The position numbers were made by a program, and so were the translations under genes. Shown in pieces: positions 16,378 to 26,217 of a DNA stretch of 64,000 bases (position 1 is its first letter; every line of letters starts with the position of its first letter). Below the pieces are notes generated by a model. It was not told the origin of the DNA, did not search any database, and worked only from the letters and a program-made list of their open reading frames with translations. The DNA is from CAZSDP01 sp964605665 (GTDB lineage: Bacteria; Planctomycetota; UBA8108; UBA1146): the NCBI GenBank assembly GCA_964605665.1, contig CAZSDP010000006.1:62001-126000 (forward strand), read 5' to 3'.

Positions 16378-19300
16378 CTAAAATTCTTTGGTGCGCTCCC
16401 ATCGCGGAAGACGACCTGAAGTCCATGGCACTCCAGCTTTATCGAGATCACGTTGCAGATCACGCACCTCTTGATCGATCAAGTTACGCAGCTGTGTCAG
16501 TGTTGTTTCGAAACTCTGCGCCGCGAAGTCATAAGCCCTGCGTTGAGTTTCGGTGGGAGGGGCGGTCATCCGCCAGCTGGCGATGGCGAATCGGATCCGG
16601 TCACGAATTCCTGGAAGACTTGGGTCGGCAAATCGGGCGGGGAGAGGATCCCCGTTCAACTGTTCATCGAGATCTTTGAGTCGCACCGTCAGCTGATGCG
16701 CACGCTGGGCTAGTTCTGGGTTCGCATTTGGTGTCTCGAAGACGGCCTTCTCCACTCCGGCGAGCTGGCTTCGTGCTTCCTCCAGCGCTCTCTGAGCTCC
16801 TTGAGCAGCGGTGTAAAGACGCGCGACGCGACCATGAAACTCGCGAATCTCTCGACGGTCTTCCGGCTGAAAAGTCCCCAGTTCGAGATGTCGGACCTGA
16901 AATGGCTCGGGTCCGGCGAGTTCGGTGACGACGCCGCCGATCTCTTTCGACACGGTGACACTATATTCTCCCGGGAGAACATAGGGACCGCTTCCGCCAC
17001 TTCCTCCGTAACGCAAGTCCCAGGACGTTCGCGAAATCCCTTTCGATTTCTTTCCGGCCATACGTCGCACGACTTTGCCATCAGCGTCTCGGATTGTCAG
17101 GAAGACTCTCGCTTCCCTCGTGCGCTCCTTTTCTCGAAGTTTGTCGTATTCCGGATCTGTCGCGTCTGGATTGAGTTCAGGACCGGTTTTGATCTTCTCC
17201 TTGAGGTGGACCGTAAAGACCGCCCCGAAGGGAGGATTCTCTGCGGTCCAGTAAGACGATCCTTGAGCCCCTCGACCTTTGCTGCTTGGAACGTAGAAGA
17301 GCGCATCCTCGATAGGAAAAATGTGGGCGGGGGCGTCGAGCATTTCTGCTGTGACCACCTGTAGCGGAGAGTAGTCATCGAGGATATAGATCCCTCGACC
17401 AAAAGTCGCAAATGCGAGATCGTTGTCGCGTCTTTGAATGTCGATGTCGCGCACGGAGATCGTTGGAAGTCCTGAGATCTTGAGCCACTTCTCCCCGCCA
17501 TCAATGCTGTAGTAGGCTCCGAATTCGGTACCCGCAAAGAGGAGGTTCCGCCGCGCGTGATCCTCGACAATAGAGTAAATGATCTCTCGATCTCCCAGGT
17601 CTCCGCGGATCGAAGTCCAACTCCGTCCGCGATCATTGCTCTTCAGCAAGTAGGGGGAGAAATCACCATTCTTGTGATTGTCAAAGGAAGCGTAGACAGT
17701 ATCTGGGTCATGTCTGGAAGCGGTGAGGCAGCTGACATAGGTCATGTGAGGAATTGTTGGAAAGGCGTCAATCTTTCTCCAGTTCTCTCCATTGTCTTCA
17801 GAAACATGAACGAGTCCGTCATCGGTACCCACGTAAAGTAGGCCTTCGACCAGTGGAGACTCGCTCAGTGAAACAGAGTTTCCGTAGATAGAGGTCGATG
17901 CGTGTTTCGCCACTGCGTTCACTGGCTGGACTTTTCCAAACACTTCTAAAGTGTCGCGATCGATTCCGCGTGAAAGATCTCCCGTAATTGCACTCCAGGA
18001 ATTCCCCCGATCCTCTGATCGGTACAGCCTTCGTCCACCGAAGTAGAGTCGAGTGTGGGAGTGCGGGCTGATCAGTAGGGGCGCATCCCAGTTGAATACA
18101 TAGGGAGGATCACTTGGAGTGGGACGTGGCTTGATGTCAACGGTCTCACTGCTCTTGCGGTCATAACGAATCAACCCGCCGTATTGCCACTGGCTATACA
18201 CGATGTTCGGATCGGTGGGGTCGACTTGAGTTTCAAAACCGTCACCACCCACAGTGACGAACCAGTCTTCATTCGACATGGAGCGTCGCGTTGTTCGAGT
18301 GGGGCCACCAAGGGTGTTGTTGTCTTGGGTTCCTCCATAGACCCATGCGAAGGGTTCGGAGTTGTCGATGCACACCCGATAGAATTGGGTCAAGGGTAGG
18401 TTTGGTTTGAACTGCCAAGTACTTCCTTGGTCCCAAGAATCGTAGACACCGCCATCACAGCCCACGATCAGGTGGGAGGTGTCTTCTGGGTTGATCCATA
18501 GCGCGTGATTGTCGACATGTTGGTGTCGACCTTGTACTCGACGAAATGTCTTGCCCCCATCTTCGGTGACTTGAAGAAAAGTATCGAGGGCATAGACCCG
18601 ATCGACCTCATGTGGATCGCAGACGATCTCGTGATAGTACATAGGTGCAGATGAGGTGAGGCCACTCATCTTCTCCCAACTTTCGCCTCGATTCTTCGAG
18701 CGGAAGAACCCGGTCTTCCCATCCGCCGCTTCGACGATGGCATAGACCACATCGGGTTGAGCAGGAGAGATGTCGAGTCCGATCTTCCCTTTGTCCCCCG
18801 CAGGCAAACCGCGCTCGATCTTGCGCCAGGAGAGGCCACCATTGGTCGATTTGTAGACTCCTGACTCCGGGCCACCATCGATCATCGTCCAGACTCGTCG
18901 GCGGCGCTGGTAGGTGGTGGCATAGACCACGTCGGGATCACGAGGATCGAGGTGAACTTCGTTCACGCCGGTATTGTTGCTCGGTTGGAGAATCTGTTTC
19001 CAAGTCTTGCCCCCGTCGGTGGTGCGGTAGAGACCTCGGTGTCCTCCCGCGCGCCACAGCGGGCCTTGTGCCGCGACGTACACCACGTTGGAGTCTTGAG
19101 GATGAACCACGATCATCCCGATGTGTTCAGAGTCCTCGAGGCCCATTCTCTGCCAGCGCTGACCGCCATCGACAGAGCGGTAGACACCGTCTCCAAAGGA
19201 GACACTGCGTTGACTGTTGTTCTCTCCCGTCCCCACCCAGACCACTTCCGGATTCTGCGGGTCGAGAGCGAGGCACCCGATTGAGTAGGAGCTCTCTTGG

Positions 19301-19635
19301 TCGAAGATCGGTCGATAGGTGGTGCCATTGTTGGTCGTTTTCCAAACCCCTCCCGAAGCCGCCGCGACGTAATAAGTACTGTAGCGATCGGGATGGACGG
19401 CAAGATCGGTGATGCGGCCCGAAGAGAGGGCGGGTCCGATCAGCCGAGCCTTGAGCGCCGAGAAGGTGGCATTCGAGAGATCGAGTTGATCCGGCGTCGC
19501 CGCCTCTGTACTCGAGTTCTCCCCTGGGTTCTCCTGCGCTTCGGTGAAGAGGGTCGGTTGTAAAGTGACCAACGCAGCGATCAGGAGAGCCAGAGTCAGA
19601 GTTCGTCGCGGATATCGTCGTCTCGTTGCCATCAT
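16378..19635 (-). CDS. Large secreted BNR/sortilin-like beta-propeller protein
   Basis: The 1,085-residue protein starts with a basic N-region and hydrophobic core (TLTLALLIAALVTLQP), a Sec signal without lipobox. Residues about 60-750 hold many Asp-box (BNR) hairpins of the SxDxGxTW type, for example TTDGGKTWKQI, STNGGLSWRKI, SEDNGENWRKI and SNDRGRSWTSI, as in VPS10/sortilin-like propellers. A C-terminal part has a beta-sandwich region (about 860-930, VLPGEYSVTV) and a helical tail. Such proteins are often annotated as glycosyl hydrolase-like, but I see no catalytic residues. GGAGGAG precedes the start. A remnant of a second copy of its 3' end lies at 13493. Confidence 0.85.
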   Translation of the reverse strand: MMATRRRYPRRTLTLALLIAALVTLQPTLFTEAQENPGENSSTEAATPDQLDLSNATFSALKARLIGPALSSGRITDLAVHPDRYSTYYVAAASGGVWKTTNNGTTYRPIFDQESSYSIGCLALDPQNPEVVWVGTGENNSQRSVSFGDGVYRSVDGGQRWQRMGLEDSEHIGMIVVHPQDSNVVYVAAQGPLWRAGGHRGLYRTTDGGKTWKQILQPSNNTGVNEVHLDPRDPDVVYATTYQRRRRVWTMIDGGPESGVYKSTNGGLSWRKIERGLPAGDKGKIGLDISPAQPDVVYAIVEAADGKTGFFRSKNRGESWEKMSGLTSSAPMYYHEIVCDPHEVDRVYALDTFLQVTEDGGKTFRRVQGRHQHVDNHALWINPEDTSHLIVGCDGGVYDSWDQGSTWQFKPNLPLTQFYRVCIDNSEPFAWVYGGTQDNNTLGGPTRTTRRSMSNEDWFVTVGGDGFETQVDPTDPNIVYSQWQYGGLIRYDRKSSETVDIKPRPTPSDPPYVFNWDAPLLISPHSHTRLYFGGRRLYRSEDRGNSWSAITGDLSRGIDRDTLEVFGKVQPVNAVAKHASTSIYGNSVSLSESPLVEGLLYVGTDDGLVHVSEDNGENWRKIDAFPTIPHMTYVSCLTASRHDPDTVYASFDNHKNGDFSPYLLKSNDRGRSWTSIRGDLGDREIIYSIVEDHARRNLLFAGTEFGAYYSIDGGEKWLKISGLPTISVRDIDIQRRDNDLAFATFGRGIYILDDYSPLQVVTAEMLDAPAHIFPIEDALFYVPSSKGRGAQGSSYWTAENPPFGAVFTVHLKEKIKTGPELNPDATDPEYDKLREKERTREARVFLTIRDADGKVVRRMAGKKSKGISRTSWDLRYGGSGGSGPYVLPGEYSVTVSKEIGGVVTELAGPEPFQVRHLELGTFQPEDRREIREFHGRVARLYTAAQGAQRALEEARSQLAGVEKAVFETPNANPELAQRAHQLTVRLKDLDEQLNGDPLPARFADPSLPGIRDRIRFAIASWRMTAPPTETQRRAYDFAAQSFETTLTQLRNLIDQEVRDLQRDLDKAGVPWTSGRLPRWERTKEF

Positions 19636-19936
19636 ATCTACTCCTCCAGGCGATTCAGATCTGCGTGATCGAGAGCGTCACCGCAAGGTGGGCCCATCGA
19701 TCAGGTGCTGCACGGTCGTCTCGGATTCGGGATTCTCGGCGGCGATCGTACTGCGATCTGCTCACTGCGAAAACGGAGACTTTTCGGGGAATTGAGGGCC
19801 CTCGGGGAGGGAAACCCCCTCAAACACCTCAATCGGTCGGAGATCAATCTCCTCTGAGGCGGCTCAAGGAGCCCCTCAGTCGATCCGAAGAAGTGGATGG
19901 ACCCTGCTCTGTTCGCAGGGTGGAAGGAGTCTCCGG
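19636..19936. promoter_or_regulatory. Divergent intergenic region with structured leader
   Basis: This gap separates the BNR gene from the first giant lipoprotein. Two stem-loops precede the plus-strand gene: CTGAGG-C-GGCTC (19854-19865) pairing with GAGCCCCTCAG (19869-19879) with one bulged C, and ACCCTGC (19901-19907) pairing with GCAGGGT (19915-19921). The second ends just before the ribosome-binding site AAGGAG. They may tune translation or be chance; promoters were not identified. Confidence 0.4.
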
Positions 19937-22867
19937 ATGGTTCGCGGCATCGCGTTGGCCTGCTACTTCATGTTCTTCTGCATCCTCGGTGCGAGCTGCT
20001 CAGCTCACAATCCCGATTGGGTCCGTGGTGGCTTGGAGCGACCGGAGGTCTCGACTGCTGCTCCGGGTGATGCTGAGCGTCATGCTCAGGGAGACTCTGA
20101 AGAGATCTCGAACGTTGCGCAATTCGATCGTATGCAGGAGTTACCTGACCGGAGAGATGAGACCGATCTCAGTCGACTCCCCTCTGGTGATCCGCGCAGC
20201 TCCGATCGCTCCCGATTCTCCGGTTCCTCTCCTCGCGAAACAGCGCTACTGCGAGAACGGACCGCAGCGAACTCTCGCCGTCCAGCGAGGAATCCCCGAG
20301 TGCGTGAGATCGAAGTGGGGGAGGATCGGAATCGGGTCGCCCCCCCCCGGCGATTCAATGTGGGGCAACCGCGCCGACAACCAGCGACAGAAGGTGAATT
20401 CGGCGAAGCCCCGACAGTTCGAAGGAACAGAGACGTTTCAAAGCCGACGATCAGTTTCGTCGATCCTCCTCAGGGTTGGTTGGCTGGTGGTGAGGTCGTG
20501 ACGTTGCGTTGGCAGGGGAATTCTCATTCTCCGTCCGGCACTTCGGTCGCGATCGACTTCTCCCCTGACGGTGTTTATTGGCGACCGGTCGCTTCTGGGC
20601 TACCGCTGGGAGGTACTGTTCAGTGGGGAGTTCCCCGTATCGGAACTGAGAGTGGGCTATTACGGGTTGAAGTCCGACCAGCAAGATCTGAGGTGGAAGT
20701 CGCGCGTGCTCTCACCGAAGTCAAGATCGACGCGGTTGCGCCTTCCGCTCGACTCAACGCACCATCTGAGGGATTCGGAACCAGTATCGATTTGCGCGTC
20801 GACGCGAGCGATCGAGGTGGCTCCGGTCTCCGATCGATCGAACTGTGGGGATATAGTGAGGGTGGTTGGCAGAGAGTCTCATCGCATTCTCCCGGTCAAT
20901 CGATCGAGTTCCAACCGCGCGACGTGGGGCTGCATCATCTGTGGGTCGTCGCAGTCGATCGAAGTGGATTACAGAGCGCGAGTCCCCCCAACCGGCTCTC
21001 AGATGCCTTCCAATTCGAAGTGAAGAGCGGCCGGGGCCAGATCCGTCTCTTTTCCTTCTGCGATGGTGGGATCTACCATGCAGGAGGACGGCATTGGGTC
21101 TACTTTCAATATATGGGAGTCGAGGCGAGCCGGACCGTGGTTCACCTCGAGTGGTCTGACGACGACGGCAAAGGATGGAGTCAACTCGACTCCGTTTCCG
21201 CTGCGTCGAATCGCATCGAAATCCGTCTACCGAAGAAGCCGGTGCCGTTTGCAAGGATTCGGGTCGTGGCTCAAGAGCCAACGGGCCTTGTCTTTGAAGC
21301 GATGAGCCCCATTCCATTCCAAGTTTCGGCATTTGTGCCCGAAGTGGAAGTGTCCCGGGTTGACCCCACCCCTGACGGTGGCTCAGCGGTTTACTTCTCT
21401 CTGAGTCAGCCTGCAGGAGACGCGGTCGATCAGCTGGTGCTGTACCACCTCGATTCTTCCCGGTCTCGCTGGGTGCGATGGCCCGTGCTCTTCGAGCCGG
21501 TTTCGCCACTCAAAGTGAGCTTACCTCCGGGCTCGACGATTGAGCTGCGCGCCATCGATCGGGAGGGGAATGAATCACCTCCGCCGCACGCGATGGCCTT
21601 GCCCCGACCGCGTGGAGGGGTGAATACGGTTCCTCCCGGAAGTGCGGTGCAATGGTTGACTCGAGGCGGACGAAGTGTCGCCGCGGGTTCGTGCCACTAT
21701 CTCTTTTGGCGAACGGAGACTTCCGTTGCTGATCGATCGTTGAGGTTAGAAGAACGACTGGGGCGATCGGGAACTTGGCGTGAGTTGGCTGGTGGGTTGC
21801 CGGCGACTGGCCGCTATCTCTGGCAAGCTCCGAAGGAGGAGGGAAGCGAAGTCTCGCTGCGTATCGTCTCCAGAGGACCGAATGGTGAGATCGCGACCGA
21901 GATTCCAGCCCCATTCCGTCTCGACGGAACATCTCCGAAAGTGTCGTTCGTCGGACCTGCAACTTCGCGAACTCCGGTGACCCAATTTGAGTTGGGCGTG
22001 AGCGAGGACGACCCGATCGATACGATCGAACTTTGGGTTCGAAGGGTGTCGACGAAGCCGTGGCGGCAATTGTTGAGTGCGCCGCAAGGTCGTGAGTTGA
22101 GTGCGGAGTTGGCAGACGGAGTGTACGAAGTGATGCCGATCGCCGTCGACTTGGCGGGGAACCGCAGCGATGAACCGATCCCGGGAGGGAAGGGTCAAGG
22201 ACGCCTCTTGGTCGATACCGTCGCACCGATTCTCGAAGTCGATGGCCTGGGTGAGAGAACCCGATTGTTCCGGCGCGGAGATACGATCGTTCTTCGTCCT
22301 CGCTGCTCCGACGCAAATCTCAGCGCGTTTCCGATTTCCTTCTCCTTGTTCATGGGGGGGACAACGGAAGCGGTTGAGTTGAAGCGATACCATCCAAATG
22401 GAGTCGAATTCGCCTGGACTCTCCCAGAGCAGACCGGGATGCAGATCCTCGAGGTGACCGCAGAAGATCTCGCAGGAAATCGGGCGGTGGAGCGAGTTGT
22501 CGTCAATATCGCAGCGACACCTCCTGAGCCGAAGTTGCTGACCGATCTCGGTTCCCGAGTTCTCGCGGCGGGTAGCGAAGTCTCTCTCGAGTGGGAATCG
22601 AAGGGGGTGGAGCCCGATTGGCAAGGGCTCCAGATCGAATTCAGCGCCGACGGAATCGACTACGTGCCACTCGAGGAGAGTTTTCCTGCAGACGGCTCGA
22701 TCACCTGGCGAGTCCCGGCGGTCGACTCAAACCGATGCACGATTCGGCTCACCTTGACCGCGCCCGACGGCTTGCAGGGGGTGGTCGAATCGGGACGATT
22801 TACCGTTTCGAGCATTCGTCCGAAGGTCCGCGCGGGGGGAATTCGCCCTGCCGGTGGCGGACGGTGA
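19937..22867 (+). CDS. Giant Ig-like-repeat lipoprotein
   Basis: The 976-residue product begins MVRGIALACYFMFFCILGASC, a lipoprotein signal with Cys21. Residues 25-170 are low-complexity, Arg/Asp/Ser-rich. The rest consists of repeated beta-sandwich modules with the signatures GxVVTLRWxG, DGVYWRPVASGLP and VAVDRSGLQS or IAVDLAGNRSDEP, typical of bacterial Ig-like domains. At least six modules can be counted by eye; the last repeats the first (SLEWESKGVEPDW, EFSADGIDYVPL). No enzyme motif is visible. It is followed 128 bases later by a second protein of the same architecture, so the two probably act together at the envelope. AAGGAG lies eight bases before the ATG. Confidence 0.78.
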   Translation: MVRGIALACYFMFFCILGASCSAHNPDWVRGGLERPEVSTAAPGDAERHAQGDSEEISNVAQFDRMQELPDRRDETDLSRLPSGDPRSSDRSRFSGSSPRETALLRERTAANSRRPARNPRVREIEVGEDRNRVAPPRRFNVGQPRRQPATEGEFGEAPTVRRNRDVSKPTISFVDPPQGWLAGGEVVTLRWQGNSHSPSGTSVAIDFSPDGVYWRPVASGLPLGGTVQWGVPRIGTESGLLRVEVRPARSEVEVARALTEVKIDAVAPSARLNAPSEGFGTSIDLRVDASDRGGSGLRSIELWGYSEGGWQRVSSHSPGQSIEFQPRDVGLHHLWVVAVDRSGLQSASPPNRLSDAFQFEVKSGRGQIRLFSFCDGGIYHAGGRHWVYFQYMGVEASRTVVHLEWSDDDGKGWSQLDSVSAASNRIEIRLPKKPVPFARIRVVAQEPTGLVFEAMSPIPFQVSAFVPEVEVSRVDPTPDGGSAVYFSLSQPAGDAVDQLVLYHLDSSRSRWVRWPVLFEPVSPLKVSLPPGSTIELRAIDREGNESPPPHAMALPRPRGGVNTVPPGSAVQWLTRGGRSVAAGSCHYLFWRTETSVADRSLRLEERLGRSGTWRELAGGLPATGRYLWQAPKEEGSEVSLRIVSRGPNGEIATEIPAPFRLDGTSPKVSFVGPATSRTPVTQFELGVSEDDPIDTIELWVRRVSTKPWRQLLSAPQGRELSAELADGVYEVMPIAVDLAGNRSDEPIPGGKGQGRLLVDTVAPILEVDGLGERTRLFRRGDTIVLRPRCSDANLSAFPISFSLFMGGTTEAVELKRYHPNGVEFAWTLPEQTGMQILEVTAEDLAGNRAVERVVVNIAATPPEPKLLTDLGSRVLAAGSEVSLEWESKGVEPDWQGLQIEFSADGIDYVPLEESFPADGSITWRVPAVDSNRCTIRLTLTAPDGLQGVVESGRFTVSSIRPKVRAGGIRPAGGGR

Positions 22868-22995
22868 TCGCTGACGAGACGCCGATCCCAAGCAACACCG
22901 AGATCACGTTCTTGCAACGATTCTGAATCGACCCTCCTGTCCCGGACCGACAGCCGCTACCATGCACGCTGTCCTAGGGGATGAGAGGGGAATCT

Positions 22996-25900
22996 ATGTC
23001 GGGACGAGATCGTTCAAAGCGCTGGTCAGCGTCCTCCGAGACCTGGATTGGTGAAGCGACCTCCAACGCTTCGACCTCCCGAAAGGGAATGAGCGGGCTG
23101 CGATACGTGGCCGCAGCTCTTCTGCTGATCGGGTGCCAGAACTTTGGCGTCGTGAAGCCGCCACCTCCTCGCTCACTCCAAGAGCCACCTCAGCGTCCCA
23201 TCTCCGTATCACCCGCGGTCACCGACGATCTTCGAGCGCGTTGCATCACCCACCTCGATCGACTTCCCGTGCGGCCAGTCAACGAGAACTACTTGGTCTG
23301 GCATTCGAAGCCGGGAACCGGGGACTGGGGGAGTGTCGATCGGAGTTCCGATGGTGAACTCGTCGTGATCTTGAAGGAGGAGGGAGTCCACCTCCTCTCC
23401 GCTGCACCGGTCGGTACCTTGCCGATCGCGAGTTCAGTGGAGATTCTGGTCGACCGAAAAGAGCCGACTCTCAAAGTCCGCTTTGAGCGATTGCAGAGAT
23501 CTTCACGCGCTGCCAGTCACTTCCGATTGCGTTGGCGAGCGGACGACATCTCCTTGGTCGGCAAGCCGGTGCGACTCGATTGGCGGGAACCGGAGGGGGA
23601 GTGGCAGCTCCTCAGTGATGAGCTTCCCGCTTCCGGATCGATGATGTGGCCGCTACCAACCGCGCAGGCAGAGAAAAATCTTCTGCGGATCTCCGCAGTC
23701 GATCTCGCGGGAAATCAGTGCTCGATCGAAGTGCCGCTCGGGGAGGCCTTTCAGCATCGAGAGTGGACAACAGATGGTATTGAGAGTGTCGATCCGGCCG
23801 GTTCCGATCGCGAAAGTGGATCGACTCAGAAGTCTCGTGCTCCCGGGGTCGTCGCGGCGGTGCATTCTCCGTCCCCCGATCGCGAAACACTTCCCGTTGC
23901 TCGCCCCGCATCTGCTCGAGGAGAGGCGTTGCGGGACGAGCGCGCGATGATCGAGTGGCCCTTCGAGAGTGGTGACATACTCGCCGGGGGCGAAGTCATC
24001 CGAGCCCCCATCGGAGGAGTGGTCGAAATTGTAGGTCAGGGCGATCTACGTCGAGCTTTGGAGCGGCGGGGGAAAGAGGTGGTGCTCCCGAAGCAATCGG
24101 GCTCCTACCACCTCTTGGCGCAGGGTGAGAGATCGCCCCAGTTCATGATCGACGCCGACGCGCCAACGGTGGTGATCTCGGCGGTCGATTCGAGCCCGAC
24201 GGGTCTCGAAGTCGAGTGGCGATTCGCCGAGCCGGAGGCTGGCGCCACGGTCTCGTTACAAATTCAGGAGAGTCAAGGCGATGTGGAGTCGTTCAAGCTC
24301 TCGATTTCCCCGCAGCTGATCCCACTCCCCGTCGGGGACTATCAGTTGAAGTTGGAGTCACGCGACGCGCGCGGGAATCTCTATCGGACTCCGTTGGTCA
24401 ATGCGACGGTGGGGGAGGCCCCGCCACAGATCAGCGACTTGGCTGGCGAGATGATTCCCGGGGGGCGGAGTCGCTACCTTCTTATCGAACGAGGAGCAGC
24501 GCGAGGCCCCATCGTCATTCGCGCACGGCCGACTTCAGCGGGTGAACCGTTCTTGATCGCCGAGTTTGGCACTTCCGACCGGATGGTCCTCTGGGAGGTG
24601 CCTCGAGTTGATGGTGAGTTTCAGGTGGAGATCTCCTGGTTCGACTCAACAGATCAATCTCGGCTGAAGACTTTGGCGACCCCTTTTCGAATCGTCACGA
24701 CTCTTCCGGCGGTGAGGGCAAGTTGGAGAACCCCGTTCGCTTCAGACTCTGCCCAGCTGATGATCGAATCGAAGGGGCCGATTGAAGTGGAGTCGATCCT
24801 ACGTCGGAGTGGGCCCGATCGATCATGGAGTCCACTCGAAGGGGATTGGCGCGTCGTTGCAAGTCGCTCAGCTGTCGCTGGACCGGAACGGATTCTCCTC
24901 GAGTTTTCCACCGGCTCTTGGAGAGAGGGAGAGTGGTTGATCGGCGTGGTCGCGCGCGATCGATTGGGGCGCGTGTTCGAGGATCTCATCGAGCCGACTT
25001 CACTGACCATCGATCGCTCTGCTCCCAAAATCCTCGCTTTGAGTTTTCCCGATCGAGTCGGGGAAGGCGAATCACTGGACGGTGTTGTCGAACTTGCGGA
25101 GAGCCCTTCGGAGTCGTCATTTCACTGGCACACAGCAGACTCCAGCTGGGAACTGTCTTCCACCCTCTTGGAACTGGATGGGACGATAGTTCTCTCTCTT
25201 TCTCAGTTGCCGGTGGGAAATGGAATCATTCGGGGCGAGATCCGAGACCGCGCGGGGAACAAGACTCAGTTCGAAGAAGAGATCGAGGTCGTTCCTGCCT
25301 TGGCTTCGCCTGTGGTCCTCTACCCGGATGGAGATGTTCTTCCGCCGGAGGAAGAGGTGATCGTGGAGGTTCTCTTTGGCGAGGGATCCCCGATCAACGG
25401 AGACACAGAATTGCGTTTGGTCGCGGGTGACGGTCGAGTTCTCGCGAGAGAGAAGCTCAATTCGAGCGGCCGGGTGGTGTTCTCCACTCCGAAGGAAGCG
25501 GGTCGTTATCGATTGCAAGTCGGATTGATGAATGGGGCGGCCTTCCAGGGAGGGGAGCGTCTCTTCCGGGTTGATCCCGACGAGAATCCCGAAGCGCGGA
25601 TCCGGGCTTTGATCGTTCAACTGCGACAGTGGGAAGCTGATCGCGCAACTGGACGTAACGCATTCGGAGTGGAGGCGGTTCGGAATTCTCTGATCGAACG
25701 ATTTGAAGCGGAGTTGAAGAGAGACCCTCGTCGAGAGCGAGTGCGGCGAGCATTGGCTCGACTCCATCTTCTCGCAACTCCTCCCGATCGAGCTCAAGCT
25801 GCGGAAGTGCTGCAGCAGGGGCTGAAGCTTCCTCTCACCGATCAGGCGCGTGCTGCGCTCCTCAATGACTACGCGGTCATCTCTCTCGAAGTTGATCCAG

Positions 25901-26217
25901 GCCGTTCTATGGAGCTGTTGCAAGAAGCGGTCACCCTCGATCCGACTCCTGAGCGAGTTCAGAATTTGGGAGATGTGGCTCTTCGGCTACAGCGACTTCC
26001 CGAGGCGGCGCACTATTACGCGCGTGCATTTGAGCTGAATCCACAGCTGGTGGAAGCTCGCGAACGGTGGGCGTTGACCCATGCACGACTAGGCCGAGCT
26101 GAGTGGAGTACGGCGGAGGAACGTCTGCAAAATTGGTGGAGTGCTCGACTGATCGATCAGGCAGCAGCGGCGCACTTACGGCAGGTGATCTTCGGCGAGA
26201 TTGGAAACCAACGGTGA
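22996..26217 (+). CDS. Giant Ig-like lipoprotein with C-terminal TPR domain
   Basis: The start at 22996 has AGAGGGGA upstream; ATGs at 22981 and 23089 are alternatives. A long N-region precedes the signal core VAAALLLIGC, giving a lipoprotein with the modified Cys about residue 47. Residues 90-860 contain beta-sandwich modules like those of the preceding gene (FRLRWRADDIS, LRISAVDLAGNQ, LLIERGAARGPIVIRA, VEVLFGEGSPINGD). The last 200 residues are helical TPR repeats (AEVLQQGLKL, SMELLQEAVTLDPTPERV, AAHYYARAFELNPQLVEA). It could be a scaffold for surface or envelope assembly. Its stop overlaps the recJ start by four bases. Confidence 0.78.
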   Translation: MSGRDRSKRWSASSETWIGEATSNASTSRKGMSGLRYVAAALLLIGCQNFGVVKPPPPRSLQEPPQRPISVSPAVTDDLRARCITHLDRLPVRPVNENYLVWHSKPGTGDWGSVDRSSDGELVVILKEEGVHLLSAAPVGTLPIASSVEILVDRKEPTLKVRFERLQRSSRAASHFRLRWRADDISLVGKPVRLDWREPEGEWQLLSDELPASGSMMWPLPTAQAEKNLLRISAVDLAGNQCSIEVPLGEAFQHREWTTDGIESVDPAGSDRESGSTQKSRAPGVVAAVHSPSPDRETLPVARPASARGEALRDERAMIEWPFESGDILAGGEVIRAPIGGVVEIVGQGDLRRALERRGKEVVLPKQSGSYHLLAQGERSPQFMIDADAPTVVISAVDSSPTGLEVEWRFAEPEAGATVSLQIQESQGDVESFKLSISPQLIPLPVGDYQLKLESRDARGNLYRTPLVNATVGEAPPQISDLAGEMIPGGRSRYLLIERGAARGPIVIRARPTSAGEPFLIAEFGTSDRMVLWEVPRVDGEFQVEISWFDSTDQSRLKTLATPFRIVTTLPAVRASWRTPFASDSAQLMIESKGPIEVESILRRSGPDRSWSPLEGDWRVVASRSAVAGPERILLEFSTGSWREGEWLIGVVARDRLGRVFEDLIEPTSLTIDRSAPKILALSFPDRVGEGESLDGVVELAESPSESSFHWHTADSSWELSSTLLELDGTIVLSLSQLPVGNGIIRGEIRDRAGNKTQFEEEIEVVPALASPVVLYPDGDVLPPEEEVIVEVLFGEGSPINGDTELRLVAGDGRVLAREKLNSSGRVVFSTPKEAGRYRLQVGLMNGAAFQGGERLFRVDPDENPEARIRALIVQLRQWEADRATGRNAFGVEAVRNSLIERFEAELKRDPRRERVRRALARLHLLATPPDRAQAAEVLQQGLKLPLTDQARAALLNDYAVISLEVDPGRSMELLQEAVTLDPTPERVQNLGDVALRLQRLPEAAHYYARAFELNPQLVEARERWALTHARLGRAEWSTAEERLQNWWSARLIDQAAAAHLRQVIFGEIGNQR